A stretch of DNA of 64,000 nucleotides, from positions 27,658,957-27,722,956 of the forward strand of contig NC_056542.1 of assembly GCF_910596095.1 (NCBI RefSeq), given 5' to 3'. Below the pieces are notes generated by a model. That model ran no database searches. It was not told the origin of the DNA and saw only the letters and a program-made list of their open reading frames with translations. How positions within the stretch are numbered: position 1 is the first letter of the stretch; each line of letters begins with the position of its first letter. Positions 23,601 to 38,600 of the stretch are shown piece by piece. The DNA comes from Thunnus maccoyii (Eukaryota > Chordata > Actinopteri > Scombriformes > Scombridae). Both the position numbers and the translations under genes were made by a program.

Positions 23601-26600
23601 TGCAATGACTTAGAGCACAAATGAATGTGACTTTCCTATATGACCTGGTCACAAAGCTTCAAAATGTGTTAGCAGACTGTTTGTCATAGGACTGGGCTGT
23701 TAATCGAATTTTATTTTCAATTATGATTTTGCCTTCCAACAATTATGAAAACAAGATAATTGAGATAAATCGATTATTGTGCCGCATTTGGTTTCACAGT
23801 GATACTCTAGTTTTGTCTTGTGTTATAAATCCAGCACATCATGTGTGGGAGCAGCCCGACAGCGCAGTGAGAGGCAGACAGGCAGAGTGGAGCTCTTCCT
23901 CACAGTGTGAATGTGTCTGAATTGAACAAACAGTCACATATTCCGCAGTGGAAACTGAATTATTGAGACATCTACATGCTACTTTATTTTAGTTCCAGTC
24001 AGACTTAAGATGCTATCATTTTAGATACAAGGATGCTTTGCTCCTTTCATCCAGCTGCTTTACACTGAGCTTTATCTGTCTGCAGTCTGTTATTGTGCAC
24101 ATGGTTACCTGTAAAAAGCTGATTAGAAACTGTGTTACGCGTAAACATGGCAGAGAAATCGGTGTTCTCCAGTGAGTATAATCTACCTGTGGAAACCGGG
24201 TTTCTCTAATTCCAAACTCTGACTGCAGAAAGCAGGTTTCTCGTTCACATGACAGTTAAGAAATCAGCTTTCTGGAGAAAACCCACTCTAATCTGGTTAC
24301 TCAAGTGCATGTAAACATACTGCATGATAATACAATCATTTCAGTCAAACCTCTTGTGTGTCAAAGTACCATGATGAATGATCATTTTAGTATTCATCAC
24401 TCTCCACACAACATGCATCTTAACAATCACTACAATGATATGATCTCAGTTATTTTGGTCTGATTCATTTTTATTTATCATATGTTCAGTAGTTGTCACA
24501 TAATTTTTACATTCATTTATTTGTTTTTCAGTTGAATTATATTTAAAGTTCAAGGAAATCCACCGTTAAAAAGACGAGTTTTATTTAAAAGTTCAATAAA
24601 TACATGATATTTCCAAAGTCAATGAGTAATCGTGTTAAATAATCGTGATTATGATTTTTGCCATAATCCAGCAGCCCTAGTTTGTCAGTGATCCACCCTC
24701 GTACCAGGAATGGACTGTAGTACACCTGCTCCCCCTGGTGGCAGTGGTCATCAGAATCCCTCGATTTTACCTGTAATCCTCAATGTTGACACAACCTGTC
24801 TCAGCATTCACTCAGAGTGAAACCGCTCTATGTGCACTGGCATTATTTCTAATGGATGTCACTATAAAGCTTTATAAAAACCATATTACAGTATATTACA
24901 TATTCATCACCAGTGAAATCATGGAGGAGAATTTGAGTTGCATAGCAGCTGGTTGTGTTCATTCTAATGTATGACAATCTGACTGCCTACTTTCAGTCTT
25001 CTGCCCTTTCACCTTACTCTGACCACCTGAGCCCTCCTCCCCCAGTCTGTCAACCATATAGATATTACCCCCACCCCCTCTCTGTACTTACACACACACA
25101 CACACCGTCTGTTCCTGCCTCTGTGCTGCCTCCCTGTACCTCCTCTACTTTGTGCTGGCATGCTGAGAGGCGTCTTAACCGGCTGTAGCTGATCAGGGTG
25201 GTGGGCTTTTGCACTTATGGTCTCACTGGCTGCCTCTGCTCAGCCCCCTGCCCGGTGCCCGGTGCCCAGTTGCCAGTGGCCATAGGCCAGCCGCCCAGGC
25301 CCAGTCAGGCTGGTCCTCCATCCGACTCTCAGCCACGGCTGCAGAGATGCAGGGTTGATGCTGTAGCAGTCCCCCACCCTCACCCTCACCCTGCACATCG
25401 CATGACTACACGCATTAGAGGAATTAGGCGCTTGAGCGATGCTTCCCGGCTGGGTTCCCTGAAGAACAAGAGCAGCTGCATGGGGTTCAGTCTCTGCTCT
25501 CTCGTTCTTTGTCTTTCCATCACTATCTGTTTCTGTCCCTTGCTTCCTCCATCGAGCCGCTGTATGTCTCACCACCTCTGGGCCTGTGTGCTGCACTAGT
25601 GGGAGCCAGGGTCCTCAACAAGTCAGAGCGACTGGATCCTAACAGCTGGAGCGCACTAACTCTCAGTGGACACACACAGATACACATATACAGAATGTTG
25701 AAAACAATGTTCAACTCAAGCAAATACCCTATTTTATTTTGATCTGTATTACACATTTGCTGGCCATTACAAATTTATCTTCAAATTCAGTAGTGAACCT
25801 AGCTGGATTCTTATGGCACAATATATTATTTGAAACGGAGAGAACAGGCACCTTCTGGAAATACATAACAGACTCTGAATAACTTTGGTTTGCCAAGTAC
25901 ATCACATTCCTGAGGGATTTGCAGATTATGTGAGTAAAGGATGTTTTAGAGGGCCCATATACAGTAGTTTGTGTTATTCAGTCACACTGAAGCGACAAAC
26001 AAGGGATAAACAGAACTTCAGGGAGTGCAAGAAATGCATAGTGCTGAAAGTATTTAGAAATTAGACGTAATGATGATTGACAAAGGTGCACATTTCCAGT
26101 TTCCATCTCCATCAGGCCACTCTTAACAAACCAAATCTCTTAAGTTTAATTCTACTATTACTATTCCTTTAGATTCCATGTTGTTCTTCCAGTGACTATT
26201 TTTTCATCCTAGTTTGTTGTTTTGTAGCAAAACCAAGTTTAAGCAAAGACAACTGTGGATGAGCAAGTAGTGTGTGATTTTATATATCTGGATGTTTGTG
26301 GAGCAGTCCTTAAGTGGACTCGGTGCCAACCCTAGGCCTCCTGTGGGTGGGGAACAATCTGCTGAGGTGGACAGTGGCTACCTACAGCTACCTACAGCTC
26401 TCCCCTTTGCCTCTTTAAATTACCTGTCATCTTTCCTGCCACCCAATTGTTCCTAACCGGTTGGCCAAATAGGTATACAGGCAGGGAGCCATTGTTGCAG
26501 CAAAATAGGCGGTTGTTGTCTGTTGAGGAGCTTGTGAAATTGCATTTCAGTGTGAAGGCCAGGTTTTCAGAAGAAGCTGCTGTTGTACTGTTTTCCCTAT

Positions 26601-29600
26601 AGACCCCAAGCACAAAGGAGCCCCAGCAAGGATTTTTTTTTCAGAATCTATAATAATTTTGTACAACAGCTCAGGGAAGAAAGAAAGTCGATTAACTGTG
26701 CTCTCTCACCATCAAGGCCTTCAACTCAAGTACCAGAGTCCCAGTAAAAAGCGAATTGACCTCAGGGAGCTAGACTCCAGCTTGTAACACAGCTGGGGAG
26801 TCTTTGTGGAGCAAATTAAAATGTTGGTTCTGAATAGACATCAAAGCTTGTTTCTCATTCGAATCTGTCAATTTTTAGTGATTGTTATCAATTATATTAC
26901 TGTAATATTGTATTACTATTCCATATACAGTGTATATATATTTTCTTTTATAATTTTGCAACATAAAGAATCGGTTATAAAACTGTTCTCTAGCTTAATG
27001 CTATAGGTGCTATTTTAAAATTTGTTTGTAGATGATTTATAGAAGCATTTAAAAAAAACAATTTCCATGGATTAGATTTGTAGTGTTGTGTTTAGTTGGG
27101 GCAAGAAGTCTTGAAACAAAGGCTATATCTATTAAACATAAGGTTTGCCCCTTATGTCACAGAAATAGGTAAACAAATGATGAAGGAAATAAAAGAATAA
27201 AGCAAAATGTTATTGCTAAAAAATTATATCAGGATAAGCCCCTTAACTCTATGAGAATGTGCAAGTTCTAAATATCTACACCTAAATATTTAACCATTTT
27301 TTTCCCAAATAACTTTATTAAGGAAATAAGGATTTTTCTTGTACAAAAAATGAGATGATACTAGACTTGTACCAACATTCTTTCATTAAGCACTGTTGTG
27401 TATCCACCGAGTGCAAATGTGTTAAAGGCTAAATGGCTATATGCCGATGGAACGTACGATTACAAAAAAGCAACACTTGAAACCATCAAAGTACGTTGTC
27501 GATCACAGCATGGAGCACATCTGTTGTACCTAGCAAACATTTGTAGAATTGTCCTTTGCATGGTTTCCAAAACACACCATGACATATCTTCATAGACAGC
27601 GACATACCACTGCAGATAACAATGAAGTGCATAGTCAAGTCAAAAAAATCTGACAAGGGCATATTATCCTCTCTCTGTCTGTCTACTGTATGTCTCTCAT
27701 AGACACACAAGGCAAAGAGTCAAGACACTTGAAAGACGCATAGCCTGGTGGATTTTCCTGTGTTGTTGAAAAAATGAATATCAAGATTTTTTTTTTTTTT
27801 TTTGTTATTTCACCTTTGAAAATGCAGGTACTTATATTTCTTATGCTGAAATTGCAAAACAGCAAACACAGCTCAAACTCACTAGATGTCTCACAACTAT
27901 GTATCAAAGAGAACGAATGACTGAATAAGTATTGTTTTTTTTGTCTGAAATGATTGTGAGATCAGATTTGAAACCAAACATGAAATCTGAACTTTTAAAG
28001 CCCAGTGTGCTGACATGTACCTGTTGTACATGGAATAATTATGTACATTTTGTTTCGAACCTCGACTGTTTGACTGCGAGGATAACACTTCATCTAAATG
28101 TTAACACCTCCATTACTAGAAAGCAACTGAGGATCCAGCTGTGTGTCTAGTTTACTCTTTGGCTCAACTTTCCATGGATCGATATCTACATCGACTCTCT
28201 GAGAGACCAGGGCCAAAGGCTGAAGTGGAAGAAATAGGGCTGAATGATAACTGCACCTTTATTCACCTGGTTTCCTGCCTCTGGTTGTCAATTGTGGAAG
28301 CCATAGTTAATAGCTCACTGTCAGTTTTGCTTAGCCGAGTCAGTAGCCAGTAAGATGCTTGTCCCCTGGTGGTGCCTTCATGGAGGTAATCAAGGGTGAT
28401 TCTGTCTTTATTCCCACCACCGCACATGAAAGTAGGGCAGATAGTGGGTAGCAAAAGCTGTGTGTATATATGTGTGTGTGTGTCTGTAAGTAACGTGGCA
28501 CTGGGTTCTCTTGGCCTCAGATGGCAAGGAAACAGGCTTTTCATGCCCTGCAGTCACAACAAATTAGCAAATTAATAAGACATTTGGTGTTGCCTGGCCT
28601 TCCTCTTGACTGCCTGCTCTGCATGAAGGGAGCTGGCCTTAGCCCTTCACACTGCAGCACTGTAAGTGAACATGGAGGCATGAAGCCCACTGGCCATACG
28701 ATTCGACTGTCTCTCAGCCCAACTGGAAACCACATTAGGAAGAGTATAAAAAAAAAGCAACTCAAAGCCTTTTTAAGGAAAATATATTTTTACAGGCTCT
28801 TGTTTTTAGATTGATTATATCCATAAAATTTTTACAAGTGGCTGTGAGACAAAAAAAACATCATTGTATTTGAAAAGAAAACATTTTGTTTATGGCATTG
28901 TTTCATGTGCTTGAATTTTCTTAATGGAAGTCTGGTGTTGGCCTTGGTTAATTCTTCGTCTCGACAAAATGTCAAAACAAAACACATACTCGCTTTTTTG
29001 AAAGATCGCAGTTAGCTTTGTATGTTTTTTCCCTTTCTTTAGCAAGTACTCTAATACTGTTTTCTACAAAAGTCCCATGTCCCATGTTTCTTTGTGTATC
29101 TCTTGTGTGAAAAAGAGCAGGGAGTGTAGGAGGTGTTGGTGTACATGCGTGCATGTGGACGAGCCCGAGCACCGTGATGCTTTCCTCCACCCTGGGGAAA
29201 GGCTCCACAGTGTCACTGCTGCCCATACTCGGTGGCTGAGCAAGGAGGGCCAGGTGGTGCCGAGTGCAGCACAGTCAAGCGTGGACGCAGCGCATGCTGA
29301 CATTTGCCTTCGCTGACTGCTGCAGGGAGAGGAAAAATCTGCTTTTCCATATGCTTGTGCTCGTTGCAACCCTTCCCTCCACCCACTGCCCCCCCCAACT
29401 GCCCTCTTCTGCCCCCCTCTCTCCAGTCTCAACCAGATGGCTCCCTGAACATTGTTTACCTTGGGTGACGGTCCCAGATGCAGAGTGTGTCCATAGGCAT
29501 CCCCATTCCGCCCAGTTAGTTTCCTCATTCCTCTGCTCCCTCTTAGCTGAAGTGCTAGTCGCAGCTCTTACACTTAAGTTGCTTTAAGTCTGTTGATTTT

Positions 29601-32600
29601 ATGTCTCTGCTCACACACACACCACAAGTAGACACACTAATGTAAACACTCTTTCTCTCTCTTAATTATTTTCTCTTTTGCTCAGTCGTTCACACTTGCG
29701 TAGACACATATTTTCACACCTTCATAGTCTCACACCAAATCAAAAAATACAGTTTGTTTTTCCTGATCGGGGCTGCTGTCTTTCCACATCTCCACTTGTT
29801 TTCCATGCATTGTGTGTGTTGACATATGGGAGCTCCCTTATGGCTTCATAGAAGAGATGGAAACCCCAGATGTTGCCAGCATGGGGGGCCAGATGCATTT
29901 AGCACCACTGGGTGGAGCGCCACAACAGCCTGTCGTCCCGACAAGCTGAACCTTCTTAATCCCAAAACTACAGGACGAGCCTCACTTTGTTTCTCATCAG
30001 TAAAGCGATGTAAATATAAAGCTACACTGTTTGTGCAGGCTAGAAAATATATTGATGTGGCAGACCTGAAAGATGTACTGTGTATGCGTGTGTGTGTGTG
30101 TGTGTGTGTTACAGTAAATGTGTTTTTTCCTCTCAAATGGGTTTAACAGAAAAGTTGCCCTTTTACGAAGACTCCTCTGAGTGGAGGTTGCAGGCTATTA
30201 TGATGATTATGATGGTTTATGGTTCAATTGAATTTTTTTAGCTTGGGCAAAAGCGAGGTCAGGCCAGTGACCCCGCTGCCAGCCTGCTCTCTTGACTGGT
30301 TTATATGGGTGAAGTGCTCATGGACTAAACTCTTTTTGTGTTTACCAGCATTCATGTGATTTCTCTACAGCCTGCAGATACTGCCATCACTCCCCGCAAG
30401 AATTTTGCTATTTTACCCTGAAATTTCCTACTAGCTTACAACAAAGGAACCTGTAGTTCTCTATTTACTATTCATAACTCATTGAATGCATAAAGACAAT
30501 GATAGCAAATTATCAGTCATTGAAATTGTAAAGCAATAATATTCTAATTAACATGAAAATCATTCTTTGTCTTGTAATTTTCTATAATATATAAAAGAAC
30601 CTTTTAACCATTTTTTTCATTGTGTCATATGGTTATACAGCTGTGATGGAGCAGCTACTGTTGTGCAAACTCCTCTTGTTGGTGTATTCAAGGATGCTCA
30701 GAAGATTTTAGACACCGCCGCTGGGAGGAATTCTATCTGTCTTGCATTAAAATAGTTTGCTGTTTAGGAGCCCACTCGGAAATCTGAAATATCAGCACAA
30801 CCTTGATCTCCAACCAACACACAAAAATGTCTCTGCCCACTTCTACATTACTATTAAATAAAAGAAATTATGCCACAGTTCTTGCGAAAAGACAGTTCTT
30901 TCCTACCAATCAGAAAATATAATGGTCATCATTCGGCACATTTTTAAGACATCTGTATGTCTCTCTTTTGGTATTTAGCTAGTGGTGCAGAAACTGTTAG
31001 AAAGACTGTGTATACAGGTGTGTGTGTGTGTGGGGGGGGGGGTGCTTCGGGATCTTCCAGCTTCTTGGAGCATGAAAGACAGCACAAATAGTGTAAAATT
31101 AGTAATTTATGCGGAAGGGTGAGAGGGCCGTCTCCTGTTTTCTCTTTACAGCCTTGGGACTTCTCACTTGTTCTCTCGTTAATGTCTAATGTGATAGAAC
31201 ACCCTTTGTTTTTCCACTCACCAAACAGAATAATGCCAGTTGAGTTAGAAGTGATCATCTCTGGCAATAGTCAGTTGTGCATGTCTTGTTTGCATACCAA
31301 TCTACATCATGTATGCTAGATAACGTTGCAGTACTTGCAGCTGGCAAGTTACACATTGTGATACATTCAGCGCTTGAGTAGTTTACATGAAAGATGTGCA
31401 GGTGAAAGAAATCCCCATGACAACATGTGAGCAGGACATCTCAATGTCTCATGTTGTTTCTGTAAAGTTATGTTGTGTCATGTTAGAGGAACCATGCATT
31501 TCTACACTACACTGAATCTTTCATCCACTGTGGAACATATGAAATCCAGCTTGAAGCCGATTGGCCTGTTCTTTTTTGGATCTCTTCTCTTCTCCAATAT
31601 CACGTTGAGTGAACACCTCTTTGCCTCCAGTAGCACCTTCTAGAGCAACACATCTTCCACTGATGGAACAATTCATCTCCATCCCTTTATTTTAAATCCA
31701 TTTGCACCACCTCAATTTTTTTCATATTCCAACTGAACATAGTTTTATATTGCGTTCACACAGTTTCCTTTTTCCCAAAATGCAACTACCAATTTTACAT
31801 AGAAAGCAATGTGAAGTGGCTTTGTGAAACTTATGCATATTTAGTTACAGTAGAAGTAATTGGTGCTTTTTCCTACTTAATTGTACATGAGGTGTGCTCT
31901 GTGGGGTTGCAGGCCTTTACAATATGGATGATAATATGAATATTATGTTATTGTGTTTTTGTAAGATTTATAACCAACAAGAACCTCTGCTTCTCGTCAG
32001 GTGATTCAATTACAAACATTGAACGTACAACTTGTCAGTTATCATCCCTTACTTAAATTACTCTACTTAGTGACACGTAATGATGATATATATACCTTTT
32101 TGCACATAAACTACCGCACAGAGCTAAGTGTTTTTCATTTCCAGCCATTATGACACTTAATGCAAAGTTAAGGATAAGGTGAAGTATCCATTTTCTGCTG
32201 GATAGCGGAGCCAATGGCCACAAAGTGTTTCTATGTACAGATGATCAACTGTGTGCATGAGGGTTTGACCCTCTTTGACCCTAAATTCCATTTTTAAGAT
32301 CCCTCAGTAATTAGAGTATCGGTAGCTAGTAACACGTATCAGTAACATGCAATTGGTATTAAGTCATCATGGTGTCAGCTTTGTTGTTAGCTGCTGGCAC
32401 GCCATCAGCTTTCATAGCCACAGCACCTTCCCTATTCTGTCCCCAGCAGACTATCTGCATGTCACTGTCAGATTCTGACCATCTGTATCTTAGTTGCTGT
32501 TTAAGGTTAGTTTTCATCGGTGATCAGGAGTAACAGCTGGCTCTGGAGAGCAATCTCTCCAACCCCAACCCCCACCCCCCCCACACTAACCAGCGGAAAC

Positions 32601-35600
32601 TTCTACAGCTGTCATCTGCTTTCCCAAATGACCCAGCTTTCCTTCCAGCTGCCATCCCAGCACCCTGCTCCCAGCCCCAGCCTAGCGTCAAGGCTGAGCC
32701 CAATTTTCTTCAGTATCCTGCCACAATCAAAATTTAAGGGAAGTAAAAATTTTCTAGCTGCAAGGCCGGAGGTTTCTCCCAATCCCAGACCAAGTTGCCA
32801 CCCCAGCCACCATCTCAGCTGTAGCTCTAAGCTGGGGTGTACCAAAAATAACCTTAAAGTAAAAGCCTAATCATGGTTGAATTGTTGTATCATTTTACCA
32901 ATATACTCTGTAACACCAACCTATATTTTGTTTTTGTGTTTCAGCATCGTCACCCAAGATCATCAAGCTGCGAGAGGAACCATCAGATTACACTGATCCC
33001 CCCAGAGGCAAGAGTCCAGCCATCAACAGCACCTTGGTTCCTGTCAAAGGCATCAATAACCTTGGTAACACCTGCTTCTTCAACGCCGTTATGCAGGTTG
33101 GTACTACTGAGTCTGTTCATATTCTCTGTGCATGTGTGACAAGAAGTAAAGGCCAACATATTGCTAATTAATTGATTTTTATCGTGGATTGTGAAATATG
33201 GTGCAGTAATATTACACATTTTTTCAGAATGAATACCTTATGAAATAACAGCAAGGTAGCTGTGACTATAAGTAGCTGTCACTCTAAATCTGAAGCATGA
33301 TCATGACAATGTAAACACTCCTCAAGTGGTGCTTCTTTGTAGCCTGACCTATAGTAAACCAAATTACGGTCTTACAGTGACTCTGAGTGTAAATAAGCTA
33401 GGCCTTGAGGTCATGTTGAAGTATATTCAATGCAACAGTAAATGCAGTCCCGTCTTAAACGTGTTCACCTGCCCATACATGAGTGGCACTTAGTCGGTGC
33501 AGAGCGTGTTCATTATACAAATCATACATACAAATACATAAAAATCCATTGACAGACATGGGCGTCCTTACCTACAGGAACTGATCATACCACAAACCTC
33601 CACCCGCACCCTCAGAGCTGCCAGCAGCTTGCTCCTCTGGGTCCCCAGTACTAAGCTCCGCACCACGGGGGATCGAGCCTTCTGCTCTGCTGCACCACGC
33701 TTGTGAAACAGCCTTCCTAACCATCTGATGGCAGCACAGACCCTAGTGTCTCTTTTAAAAAAAAGGCCTAAAAACCTTTCTATTTAGGAAGGCTTTTTCA
33801 TCTTAACTCTTATTACTATTTTCTTTATGTTGTGTTCTATGTTATTAATACAGTAGCACTTTGAGTTTCGCTATGAATGAAAAGTGTGCTAAAAATTAAA
33901 TGTATTATTTATTATTATTATTATACAACACAGCAAGAGCCTCCCCAGTCTTTCTCTGTTCGTGTCATGGTCACTGCAAACTGACATGCCTCTTTAACAA
34001 TGAACCTGTTTTTTTTCCGCCATTTTGTTAATCACCCGTAGGGCCTTCCTCGTTGATTGAAATTCGAGTGAGCACGCTTTACATGCTTTTCCCTCCCTCT
34101 CCCTGTCTGTTTGTATTGTCTCCTTGATGTTGCAATCTTTCTGGTGAAAATACATAATTGTCAGAGGATGAGCTGTGTCTGCGTTCACAATGCCAGCTCC
34201 ATTGTGTGTTTTCCATAGCAACTGTCTTCACTGCCAGGATGTGACAAAACAAATATCTCTTGAAAGGGAAGGAAAAGATGCTTCTCTAACATGAAAGGAC
34301 AATGACTGCTTCACCAAGGATCTTCTCTACATTTCAAACTCAGATCATAGATAGATTTGAAAGCTTCTTTCAGAATAATGAACTCACCACAAGTTTCCCA
34401 AATCCTACTAAAATGGAGATAACATTTCAGAAGGGTATTTTAATTGACCACATCGAATTGCCACAAGCTAAGTGTGGTTTCATACAGTTTCATATCTTTA
34501 AAGGATCATAACTTTTTTTGTTGTTGATGTTTTTCTTGTTCACAAATTTTTTGTTGGGTTTTTTTATTTGATACATGGTAAAATGTCAGCATGTCACCAA
34601 TTTGATTCTCCACTGATGTTTATGTAAAGTATTCAACTGCTTAACTGATTCTTTATTTTCATCCATGTCCATACCGGTATTCATAAAAATTCACATAGAA
34701 GTTCCACAGGATTGATAAAATGTTACTAAAACACAGGTAAAATCATTTAATTCTGTTCCCACAGAACCTGTCCCAGACACACATGCTCATCGACCTCATC
34801 CAGGAATTGAAGGAGAAAGGGTACAAACTGAGGATCTGCCCTGCTGTTGACACCCATCTGGTACAGTTTGCAGTCCCTCACTTCTACTTTTCTAAAAGCT
34901 TACTTTTCTCATAACCAACCGACAAATTGGACAAACGCAAATTACTTTGAATTGATTGTTCTAATTCTCAGTATCTGTCTGATCCTTTCTCTGCATTCAT
35001 GAGATCAGTGACAGCTGACACAGACATGAATATGACAAACGAAAGTGAATAAATTAACTGGAAGATGGTCTTGTTAAGTGCATTCTTTGGTATTGACGGC
35101 AACTTTTATTCTAATTTTAGAAGGTACAATTAAAACTTCTCAATGGACATGCCAGAAATTGAAATAAAAACTGATTTGTTATAATGGTACGTCTGACCTA
35201 ATTTTGTAAGAAGCATACTTATTTGAATAAGTGAATGAAATAAAACCGGTTGCTGGTACACCGGTATACCCTTACATACTTTAGCTGGATCCTGTTCCTT
35301 CCATAACATCCAAATTTTTAAAATTTCTGATGTTGTCTCTACCTGTTCCAGAGTCCACTGACGGTAACGCTGCCCAGTCCAGAGCCCCTGACTGCCGCCA
35401 TGTTTCTCTTCCTCCAGAGCATGAAAGAACCAGGAAAAGGCCCGGTCAATCCCAAGATCCTCTTTAACCAGCTCTGCCAGAAGTAAGTCATCACTTTTAA
35501 TATCAGTCTCATGCTACTTCCTTTTCACCCTCGACCTGCCTGTTTGCGAGTGTTCATGCGTGGGAAATATATGGGTATCCCAATAAAAAGCTTAGATAGC

Positions 35601-38600
35601 CATAACACCTTGTTGGTATGTAGCAACAGAAGACAGTTAAAAAGCTGTGGCTAAATTTCTGATGTAGTGGGACCAAAACTTAAGTGACAGTGTTGAAACC
35701 TGCAGCACAAATTTTATGCATGGCTAATTAAGGTTTATTAATACCCATATCATGCATGGTTTATCATCTGGAGGTTGATAGGGTTTGTTGATAGATAGAG
35801 ATAAGGTAAAGATAAATTAATTATATTGTAGTTGCCATATTTTTTTGCATTTGGTACTTTTTTTGTTTTCAGTTTGGGACATTAAGTACTGTCAGTGTTG
35901 TTACAACCCTTTCTGAGCCTAAAGTCAAAGTTACTTGGAGCCATTTTCATGTCACCTCCCATTATATCAATAAATCACCCATGGAGATGGGAGACTCTGG
36001 ACAGACAACTAAGACCTGCAAGGAGAGGATCACATGACCGACAGAGACAGTCGTAGGCTAGTTTTCGGTAGCCTTGCTAGCTTGTCTAGTTGTACTGTAA
36101 TATGAGGTAAACGTTGAAGAAGAACCAAATACAACTGTCACTGGAAAATAGGTACAACTCTCTACAGCAAAGAGAAAAACTCGGTCAAGTTTGTTAATCA
36201 ACCTGCCATGTTCCTTTATTCTTTCAGCTCTGTTTAGTTTGGACACATTGTGATTAGAACACTGAAAAACATTCACAAATGTTTTGAGAGACAAACTCAT
36301 TGTTGTGGCAGCCAACTTCCCAACTTATGACATTGTGAATATTCATGCCAACAAGACATGAAATTTATCAGATTTTGAAAACTACATTTAAGGATCCCTT
36401 CAGTATTACTTTCCAATTTATGTATCAAAGTTATATCAACAGAATTTTCTGTCAAATTCTTTAATGTGTCGTCCAGCAAAAGTCTAATAACTGAAATAAC
36501 AGATATTAAAGGGAACACAGTTCAATGCCAATGTAGAAAAAACCTAATTTTTAACACTAATTCCTACCATAATATGTTTGTTTAATTAAAAACTCATCAG
36601 CTCAACATCATCAAAACCAGAGATGTATCGGCTTGTACATCCATGATCTGCTCGCACAGTGTTCAGTCAGTAGGAAACAAGTTAGTGGATTAGCTTGCTA
36701 GCAAAAGAGCTAGCTCAGTTACGCGCTTCAGTCATGTGATCCTGTCCTTGCAGGTCGTAGTTGTCAGTTGAGTCTCCCCTCATTGTGACCTTGGTGATAC
36801 AAGAAGTCCAGACCCTGTATGCAGATAATTTATCCCAAGGCCAGTGAAGTCATCAAACTGCACCACAAGTGTCGGCATTGCAGTTCTCCATCTCTACAGC
36901 AGCGGTTTACAACACAAGAGCCACAGCTTTTACCTGCTTTCATCCCCTCACTGTGATGATGACCGCTTTAACCAGCCAGACCCAGTTAGCACCTGGTCCC
37001 AGCTGAATCTCTTTCACACACTCTGAGCTCAATATATACAAAACACATTAAAGGCACTGTACCTTACCAAAATGCCTCAGAGCAGCCACCTATTTGTAGG
37101 TCTTCTGCTACTTGCCACACTGCTGCGCCACCTGTGTCATATTTGATCCGGAGTAACATCTAACAGGCTGTGTGACGGGCAGAAACGCAGCCCTACATTC
37201 GTCAAACAATGAACAATTGTTTTGTTCTCTTGTGTGAGTGTTTGGTTGGCTGGGTTCTTGTTTGAACATGGTACACTGCTGGTGAGGTCCACCCTGTGTG
37301 TGTGTGTGTTTATGTGAGTGGGAGGGGGCGGGGTCTTGCACTGTTTAGTAGTGCAGGTGGGTGACCAGGGCATTTGACGTTGGATGACTGGGTACGTCTC
37401 TGGTGCGGCTTTGACACTTATTCTGGTACCTAGCTTTCATCAAACAGGCCTGTGTGTGTGTGTGCGTGTGTGTGCGCGTGTGTGTGGACTGCCACCTCAC
37501 CTGGTACCACCTCAGCCTGCAACACACATGTAGTCAATTGTGCATTCAGACAGCAGGCATTGCACACACCTTCATGCACTCACACGGATCTAATGTTAAA
37601 TAGGGCTAATCTATTCCACTGACATGCATTTGAATAGAGAGATACGACTTTAAGCATCAGCACCCATCACCCATATGCTACACTTTTACCAAGTGAACTT
37701 TCACTCAGGCCAGTATGTAGTTGTTATGTACATTCAAACAGTAAATGCAAATATTCAACTGTCATATGCAGTTGTACATTGTTTTTAATGCAAAAAATAA
37801 AAAAGGAAATATGTTGAAAAATTAGATAGGTGTGTTGGAGAATATTGTCTCAAGCTGAAAAAATACCCTCTCAAACAGTGGCGAAATCTTCCTAGCGGTA
37901 CCTTGTTATCTCGCTTGTTTAAACAAAGTGGAAGAGGTCATGATTCATCCAGATGGTCATCATGGGATCAGGAGGTTTTTCATGAGAGCAGACTTCATTA
38001 TTCAGCTCTTTGATTGACATGGAAGAACTGGAGGCTTTATTACACTTCAAGGCCTTACTCATTTACAGCTTTTGCTATTCTCTTTAACATCCACTAAGCG
38101 CATATGATTGCAGTTGCCCGAGCTCGCACATGCTTCTCTATCGGACTCCTCCACACAGCAACTGCATTCAGCCAGATCCAAAGCTTTGAGCTGAAAGGGC
38201 AGGGTCAAGAACTGCTCCCGTTTACCAGGACATTTTCTCCATTGTAGTGACCTTTATGATGGCTGTACTCTGTGAATACATTCTGTCATCATAACTTGTC
38301 ACTGCAAGCTCTTGTCACTCTAAGAGGGCTGGGTCTGCCCTTGACCCGTAGGGACTGAGAGCGCTTTTCCATTTCTCTTTCACTGTCTTTCCCAGTGTGT
38401 TTGTGTTGACAGGCAGGTTAAGGCTTTCTGGCTCTGTTTGTTTGCACCACTGGAGCCCTATTGAGCCCGGGTTTGTGTGTACGTGTGCACATGCATTTGA
38501 CCTCAACCAGCTGAGTACCCCACAGCCTGCCTCTTCCTCCTCCTGCCAGCGGAAGGGCTCTGGCCTGGACTAGGACCAATGCCAAGCTATGTGGGTTGGA

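Noticed and set aside
25198-25599. 133-codon plus-strand and 118-codon minus-strand frames in intron 4
   Set aside because: Overlapping frames on both strands in a GC-rich patch, with no family resemblance or exon boundaries.
29064-29528. 154-codon minus-strand frame in intron 4
   Set aside because: No recognisable domain; Ser/Trp/Cys-rich random composition and competing frames on the other strand.
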